This document shows, in pieces, positions 59,096-64,000 of a stretch of DNA of 64,000 nucleotides (its first letter is position 1; each line of letters opens with the position of its first letter). Source of the DNA: Casimicrobiaceae bacterium (GTDB taxonomy: Bacteria; Pseudomonadota; Gammaproteobacteria; Burkholderiales; Casimicrobiaceae). Both the position numbers and the translations under genes were made by a program. Below the pieces are notes generated by a model. The model was not told the DNA's origin, did not search any database, and saw only the letters and a program-made list of their open reading frames with translations. The stretch covers positions 112,372 through 176,371 of the forward strand of contig JAPKHK010000002.1 of assembly GCA_026646885.1 (NCBI GenBank). The letters run 5' to 3'.

Positions 59096-62000
59096 GTGAA
59101 CCTCGCCCGTCTGGCGATTGTGCTCCTTGCCCTTTGCGGCCTCGGCGCGGCCGCGGCGAGCCAGCGCCTCTTGTTCCTCGCTACCGGAAACGTGCCCGCG
59201 GGCAAGTTCAAGGTGCTCGAAGCCAGTGCGCGCAGCGCCGGCATGAGTGTCGAAACTCGCTATCTGGAGAAGCTTCCCGCCCATGTGGGCCCTGAACTCT
59301 TCGACGGCTTCGACGCCGTGTTCATCGACAGCTATCTGCAGGACTATGTGCGCATGCGTTTGGAGCGCGCCCTACCCGGTGCGAAGCAACCGCTGCTCTG
59401 GCTGACCACCGCGCCGCCCAGCTGGAGCGGGCTTCCCGACGGCGTGGCGCAGCGCCTGGTGGCCTACTACGGCAACGGCGGGCGGCGCAACTTCAACGGT
59501 TTCTTCGCGCTGTTGGAGCGGCATTTTGCCGGCCGCGACGCGAGCGATGTGCCGCCGCCCCTGGTCTTCCCGAAAGCCGGCATCTACCATCCGGCGGCGC
59601 CGGAGCAAGTGTTTGCCGACGCGGGCGCCTACTTCGCCTGGAAAGGCATCGGCAGCCCACGACCGCCGACGGTGGGCATCTTGTTTCATCAGCAATACCT
59701 CGCCTCCGAACAAACCGGGCAGATCGACGATCTGGTGCGTCGCATCGAAGCCGCGGGCGGGGTCGCCGTGGCGATGTACGCCCCGGTCATGGAACCGGGG
59801 GGCATCGCGCGTCTGGCGGGTACGCGCGATGACCCGGCGATCGATGTGTTGATCAACACCCAAATCACCTTGAACGCCGAAACGCGCCGTCTGGAGATCG
59901 AAGCGCTGGGTGTGCCGGTCATCCAAGCCATGGCCTACCGGCGCGGTGATGCCGCGGCCTGGGCGGCCGATCCGCATGGTGTGGCGATGATGGATGTGCC
60001 TTTCTATTTTGCGCAAGCCGAACAGGCCGGCATTACCGACATTCAAGTCGCTGCCGCGACCGACAAGAGCAGCGAATCGCTCGCCGCCATTGGGCCGCAA
60101 GCGGCGAGCATGGCGGCCAAGGCGCTGCGCCTCGCCGCCTTGCGGCACTTACCCAATGCCGAGAAGAAGCTCGCGGTTATCTTTTGGAACTACCCGGCGG
60201 GCGAAAAAAATCTTTCGGCCTCTTTTCTCAACCTGCCGCGCAGTCTGCGCAGCGCGTTGGCTGCCCTGGCGGCCGAGGGTTATGGCACCGAAGTGCCCGA
60301 GGAGCGGGCGCTGATACTCCTGTTGCAGCGTTTGTTGGCGCCGTTTTATCGCGATGGCGAGCTCGAATCCTTGCTGCGGGAGGGACTTGCCGAACTCTTT
60401 CCGGTGACGCGTTACCGCGTCTGGCTGGAGTCGCTCCCCGCGCCGCGACGGGAAGAGATGCTTGCCTCTTGGGGTCCGCCGGAACGTTCCGGCATGGTGG
60501 TGCGCCGGCAGGGCCAGGCCTACTTCGTCGTGCCGCGTTTGAAACTGGGCAACCTCGTGTTGATGCCGCAAGCGCCGCGCGGCGAGCGTTGGGAAGACCG
60601 CGAGAAAGCCATTTACCATTCCACCAAACACGGACCTTCGCACTTCTATCTCGCAGCCTATCTTTGGGCGCGCGAGCGCGAAGACGGCGCGGGTTTCGGT
60701 GCCGATGCCCTGGTGCACTTCGGTACCCACGGCACCCAAGAATGGTTGCCGGGCAAAGAACGCGGCCTGGCGGTGGACGACTATCCAATGTTGGCGGTGG
60801 GTGACTTGCCGGTGATCTACCCCTATATCGTCGACGACGTCGGCGAAGCCATCCAAGCCAAACGTCGCGGCCGCGCCCTGACGCTAAGCCACCAGACGCC
60901 GCCCTTGGTCCCTGGCGGCCTGCACGAAACGCTCACGCGCCTGCATGATTTGCTGCACGCTTATCTCGCGCAAGACGAGGGGAGGGTGAAAGACGCCTTG
61001 CGCGCCGACCTCAGCGCCGCGGTGGCAAAGCAGCGCATCGATCGCGATTTGGGCTGGAGTGAAGCGCAAATCGCCGCCCGCTGGCCCGAGTTTCTCGACC
61101 TCCTGCACGCGCATTTGCATGAGTTGGCCGAAACGGCGCAGCCCTTGGGGCTGCACAGTTTCGGCGTGGCGCCGGCGACCGAGCATCGCCTGGGCACGGT
61201 GTTGATGATGCTGGGGCGCAAGTTTTGGGAGGCGAGCGCCGCGCCGGGCGAAGAAGTGGACGAAGCCATGGTCGCCGACCACACCCGCCGCCAGCAAACC
61301 GCGCCATATCGCGCGCTGCTGCGCCACCTCGTCGATGGCGAGGCGCTCTCGGTTTTCCCGCCCGCGGTGCAGGCGCAGCTACCGCAGGCCAAAATCTGGT
61401 TCGACGCGCTGGGAGCCCAAGGCGAAAACGCCGGACTGGTGGCGGCGCTTCAGGGCCGGCACGTCGAAAGCGCGCTGGGCGGCGATCCGATAAAGAACCC
61501 CGAGGCCTATCCCACGGGGCGCAATCTGCATGGTTTCGACCCCTCACGGCTGCCCACGCCGCAAGCCTGGTCGGCCGGCAAGAAAGCGCTCGAAGAGTTG
61601 GTCGCGGCGCAAACGCAGCGCGGCGGTAAAGTGCCACGAAAGCTCGCCTTCGCGCTGTGGTCGGTGGAAACCATGCGCCACCAAGGGCTCCTGGAGGCGC
61701 AGGTGCTCTGGGCCTTGGGCGTTGAACCGCAGTGGGATTCGGGCGGTCGGGTGACCGGCGTGCGGCTGGTGCCGCGCGAGGCGCTAGCAAGGCCGCGCAT
61801 CGACGTCGTGCTCTCGGCCACGGGACTCTATCGCGATCACTTTCCCAACCTCATGAAGCACCTGGCCGAGGCGGTGCGTCTGGCCGCGGACGCGCGCGAG
61901 GCAGACAACGCCGTGGCCGCGCACTCGGCTGCGGTGCAAGCACGTCTGGTCGGGCGCGGCATTCCCGAGTCCGAGGCCCAAAGGGCCGCGCTTACTCGCA

Positions 62001-63058
62001 TCTTTGCCTCGGAAACCGGCCGCTACGGCACCGGGCTCGACGACGCGGCACTGGCCACCGACACCTGGAAGGGCAAGAAAGAAGGCGACCGCAAGCTTGC
62101 CGCGCTTTACCTCGCGCGCATGCAATTCGCCTATGGACCGGATGCGAAGCGCTGGGGCGAAGCTGGCCCCGAAGGCATCAATCTCTACGCCGAACATCTG
62201 CGCGGCACCGAGGCCGCGGTGTTATCGCGAACCTCCAACCTCTACGGCATGCTCACCACCGACGATCCCTTCCAGTACCTCGGCGGCATTGCGCTGGCGG
62301 TTCGGGAACTGGACGGCAAGGCGCCGGAATTGTTCATCTCCAACCTGCGGGGCGCGGGTGCCGGACGCGTCGAAGCGGCGGCGAATTTCTTGGCCAAGGA
62401 ATTGGCGACGCGACAGTTCCACCCCGGTTACCTCAAAGGCTTGATGGCCGAAGGTTATGCGGGCACGCTGGAAGTGCTCGATGCGCTCAACAATTTCTGG
62501 GGCTGGACGGCGGTGGCCCGCGAAATCGTGCGTGACGACCAGTGGCAGGAGTTCGTCGAGGTGTATGTGCGCGACAAGCACAAGCTGGGCCTTCAGCGCT
62601 GGTTCGAGGCGAACAACCCGCACGCGCAGGCGCAGATGATTGAACGCATGCTGGAAGCGCAGCGTCAGGGTTATTGGCAGACCGACGCCGCCACGGTGAG
62701 CGAGTTGCGGGCGCGATACGCCGAGTTGGCGCGTCGCTTCGACGTGCGCAGCGAAAACCCGCATATCGCCCGCTTCGCCGGTTTCGGCTTCGCGCCAGCC
62801 GCAACCGCGGCGTCTTCGGCCGCGCAATCGCGCGCATCAGCCCCGCCACCGCCACCACCACCGGTCAGCGGACTGAAACTCGAACCTGTAGCCCGTGCCC
62901 AGCTTCCGCCGCACCTGCCTTCGCTCCCTCTCCTGGCCTTCTTGCTGCTTGCTCTCCTCGCCGGCATTTTCCAGGGTTGGCGCGAAGGCAGGGTCGGGGC
63001 GGAAGCTTGGGCTTGGCCGCGATTTTCTCCACTTCGACTGAGGAGTCAACCGTCATGA
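59096..63058 (+). CDS. exported, membrane-anchored CobN-like chelatase (HmuS-like haem dechelatase candidate)
   Basis: A 1320-residue protein. A signal peptide (LARLAIVLLALCGLGAAAAS, about 1-22) is followed by a CobN/ChlH domain with HFGTHGTQEWLPGKERGL at about 541-558, the core motif of class I chelatases. A Pro-rich linker (about 1248-1256) leads to one C-terminal TM helix (about 1276-1294). Both ends show it works on the periplasmic side, unlike cytosolic cobaltochelatase CobN. CobS, CobT and ChlI/ChlD partners are absent from the window. In Bacteroidota hmu operons a CobN homologue, HmuS, is thought to release iron from haem. GTG start with GGAG 8 nt ahead. The metal and direction are inferred. 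Confidence 0.88.
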   Translation: MNLARLAIVLLALCGLGAAAASQRLLFLATGNVPAGKFKVLEASARSAGMSVETRYLEKLPAHVGPELFDGFDAVFIDSYLQDYVRMRLERALPGAKQPLLWLTTAPPSWSGLPDGVAQRLVAYYGNGGRRNFNGFFALLERHFAGRDASDVPPPLVFPKAGIYHPAAPEQVFADAGAYFAWKGIGSPRPPTVGILFHQQYLASEQTGQIDDLVRRIEAAGGVAVAMYAPVMEPGGIARLAGTRDDPAIDVLINTQITLNAETRRLEIEALGVPVIQAMAYRRGDAAAWAADPHGVAMMDVPFYFAQAEQAGITDIQVAAATDKSSESLAAIGPQAASMAAKALRLAALRHLPNAEKKLAVIFWNYPAGEKNLSASFLNLPRSLRSALAALAAEGYGTEVPEERALILLLQRLLAPFYRDGELESLLREGLAELFPVTRYRVWLESLPAPRREEMLASWGPPERSGMVVRRQGQAYFVVPRLKLGNLVLMPQAPRGERWEDREKAIYHSTKHGPSHFYLAAYLWAREREDGAGFGADALVHFGTHGTQEWLPGKERGLAVDDYPMLAVGDLPVIYPYIVDDVGEAIQAKRRGRALTLSHQTPPLVPGGLHETLTRLHDLLHAYLAQDEGRVKDALRADLSAAVAKQRIDRDLGWSEAQIAARWPEFLDLLHAHLHELAETAQPLGLHSFGVAPATEHRLGTVLMMLGRKFWEASAAPGEEVDEAMVADHTRRQQTAPYRALLRHLVDGEALSVFPPAVQAQLPQAKIWFDALGAQGENAGLVAALQGRHVESALGGDPIKNPEAYPTGRNLHGFDPSRLPTPQAWSAGKKALEELVAAQTQRGGKVPRKLAFALWSVETMRHQGLLEAQVLWALGVEPQWDSGGRVTGVRLVPREALARPRIDVVLSATGLYRDHFPNLMKHLAEAVRLAADAREADNAVAAHSAAVQARLVGRGIPESEAQRAALTRIFASETGRYGTGLDDAALATDTWKGKKEGDRKLAALYLARMQFAYGPDAKRWGEAGPEGINLYAEHLRGTEAAVLSRTSNLYGMLTTDDPFQYLGGIALAVRELDGKAPELFISNLRGAGAGRVEAAANFLAKELATRQFHPGYLKGLMAEGYAGTLEVLDALNNFWGWTAVAREIVRDDQWQEFVEVYVRDKHKLGLQRWFEANNPHAQAQMIERMLEAQRQGYWQTDAATVSELRARYAELARRFDVRSENPHIARFAGFGFAPAATAASSAAQSRASAPPPPPPPVSGLKLEPVARAQLPPHLPSLPLLAFLLLALLAGIFQGWREGRVGAEAWAWPRFSPLRLRSQPS

Positions 63059-63534
63059 GTATGTTCGAAGGACTGATGTACCAGGCGGGGCAGTTTTTCC
63101 TGCTGCCGACGCTATTGATCATCGCCGCGCTCTTCTTCTATGCTTTTTGGCTCCTGGGGCATTTTGCGGCGCAGTTCTGGCGGCGGCGTCAGGGCGGCGG
63201 CAGGCCGCTGGTCCTGCGGTATCAGGCGCGCCCCCAGGTGTCGGACGACGACCTCGACCTCTACGCCCACAAGCTGTTGGAGTTGCCGCGTATCGCCTCC
63301 CGCGTCGCGCCGATGTTGGGTCTGGTGGCAACCATGATTCCCATGGGACCGGCGCTCAAAGGACTGTCCGATGGTGATTTGGGCGCGGTCTCCAACAATC
63401 TGAGCATCGCTTTTTCCGCGGTGATTCTGGCCCTGATCGCCGCCAGCATCAGCTTCTGGGTGGTCAATGTGCGGCGCCGCTGGTTGGCTGAAGAAATGTT
63501 GGAAGTCGAGGCGCTGCGCGGAGCGTCGCAATGA
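63055..63534 (+). CDS. MotA/TolQ/ExbB-like proton channel protein
   Basis: A 159-residue inner-membrane protein with three TM helices: one near the N-terminus (FFLLPTLLIIAALFFYAFWL) and two at the C-terminus, with APMLGLVATMIPMGPALKGL as the TolQ/ExbB signature. Shorter than E. coli ExbB. It overlaps the chelatase gene by 4 nt, so they are coupled. It probably pairs with the following DUF2149 protein as an ExbB/ExbD-like energy unit for the haem system. Confidence 0.9.
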   Translation: MSMFEGLMYQAGQFFLLPTLLIIAALFFYAFWLLGHFAAQFWRRRQGGGRPLVLRYQARPQVSDDDLDLYAHKLLELPRIASRVAPMLGLVATMIPMGPALKGLSDGDLGAVSNNLSIAFSAVILALIAASISFWVVNVRRRWLAEEMLEVEALRGASQ

Positions 63535-63866
63535 GTGCCTCGCGGCGTTTGGCGCTCTTGCACGAGCCTGAGACGGACGACCCCATTCTTTCGGTGGTCA
63601 ATCTCATCGACATCTTCCTGGTGATCATCGCCGCGCTGCTCATCACCGTGGCGCGCAATCCGATGCTGAGCCCCTTTCAGCGCCAGGACGTGACCGTCAT
63701 CAGCAACCCCGGAAAACCCGACATGGAAATGATCGTCAAAAAAGGCGAGCGCATCGACCGCTACCGCGCCAGCGGCGCGATTGGTCAAGGCGAGGGCGAG
63801 AAAGCGGGCGTGGCTTACCGCATGCGGGATGGGAGTTTCGTTTATGTGCCAGAAGCATCGCGATGA
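63531..63866 (+). CDS. DUF2149 family protein (ExbD-like partner)
   Basis: A 111-residue protein with one TM helix (VVNLIDIFLVIIAALLITVA, about 22-41) carrying an Asp as in ExbD, and a short periplasmic tail (NPGKPDMEMIVKKGERIDRY, YRMRDGSFVYV). This matches DUF2149, found next to MotA/TolQ and CobN-like genes in Bacteroidota and methanogens. Overlaps the TolQ-like gene by 4 nt. Confidence 0.88.
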   Translation: MSASRRLALLHEPETDDPILSVVNLIDIFLVIIAALLITVARNPMLSPFQRQDVTVISNPGKPDMEMIVKKGERIDRYRASGAIGQGEGEKAGVAYRMRDGSFVYVPEASR

Positions 63867-64000
63867 TCTCGACGTCGCCGCGCCGGTTTTTTCGCCGCTG
63901 GCCGCCGCGCTGCGCCTGAGCGCGCTCGCCGGGCCGCCCCAAGGGCGCGCAAGCCAAACACCGGAGCGGGTATCGCCCGCGAACCATACTCACCTCCTTC
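63844..64000 (+). CDS. possible partial open frame running off the window end
   Basis: An ATG at 63844 opens a frame that overlaps the end of the DUF2149 gene by 23 nt and stays open to the window edge (MCQKHRDDLDVAAPVFSPLA and on). No ribosome-binding site or family is recognisable. It may be another gene of the operon, or chance; a competing minus-strand frame exists here. Confidence 0.2.
   Translation, partial: MCQKHRDDLDVAAPVFSPLAAALRLSALAGPPQGRASQTPERVSPANHTHLL

Noticed and set aside
56809..59244. 811-codon minus-strand open frame opposite the TonB receptor
   Set aside because: Antisense artefact; the plus-strand receptor has signal peptide, TonB box, FRAP and NPDL.

Overview
The window comes from a GC-rich proteobacterial chromosome. 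The rpsU-yqeY-dnaG-rpoD block, an RpoD with a long Lys/Ala-rich N-terminal extension, and many familiar housekeeping neighbourhoods point to a betaproteobacterium. Genus cannot be fixed from the sequence alone. The presence of form II RuBisCO, phosphoribulokinase and FBPase indicates a facultative CO2 fixer. Aromatic-acid and haem-acquisition genes suggest a versatile, perhaps low-oxygen, soil, sediment or wastewater lifestyle (inference).

Layout. 1-7.2 kb: a small lipoprotein, tRNA-Met, a frameshifted small secreted-protein pseudogene with its own terminator, a glycerophosphodiester phosphodiesterase and an RND efflux pair. 7.2-22.2 kb: housekeeping genes (ridA, argD, ogt, xerD, ybaK, folB, plsY, tsaD, rpsU, yqeY, dnaG, rpoD), then a Ca2+/Na+ antiporter-type protein and a large acyl-CoA synthetase/GNAT fusion. 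22.3-28.3 kb: tRNA-Ser(GGA), rppH, a Yip1-like protein, a GT39-obgE-proB operon and rpmE. 28.3-36.4 kb: a GNAT protein, a sorbosone dehydrogenase-like protein, and the Calvin-cycle operon cbbM-fbp-prk with divergent cbbR, a GFA protein and a LysE-type exporter. 36.5-43.4 kb: rpsO, pnp, rsgA, phhB, a small cytochrome c, an M48 protease, orn and a Nudix hydrolase.

43.4-55.6 kb is a catabolic block. It has a branched-chain-type ABC importer (with permease and ATPase fused as LivM-LivG), a thiolase, a crotonase/3-hydroxyacyl-CoA dehydrogenase, a Tat-exported metallo-beta-lactamase-fold protein and a feruloyl-CoA-synthase-like ligase. Divergent to these lies an unusual TetR-type regulator carrying an extra transposase-like helix-turn-helix. 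Together they look like a system that imports an aromatic (phenylpropenoic) acid, activates it with CoA and shortens its side chain.

55.7-63.9 kb holds the most interesting system: an apparently iron-controlled operon tonB-hemP-(haem-type TonB receptor)-(CobN-like chelatase)-(TolQ/ExbB-like)-(DUF2149). The CobN-like protein has a signal peptide and a C-terminal membrane anchor, so it is predicted to work outside the cytoplasm, and no cobaltochelatase partner genes are present. The arrangement resembles the hmu haem operons of Bacteroidota, where the CobN homologue HmuS is thought to remove iron from haem. I interpret it as a haem uptake and periplasmic dechelation module in a betaproteobacterium.
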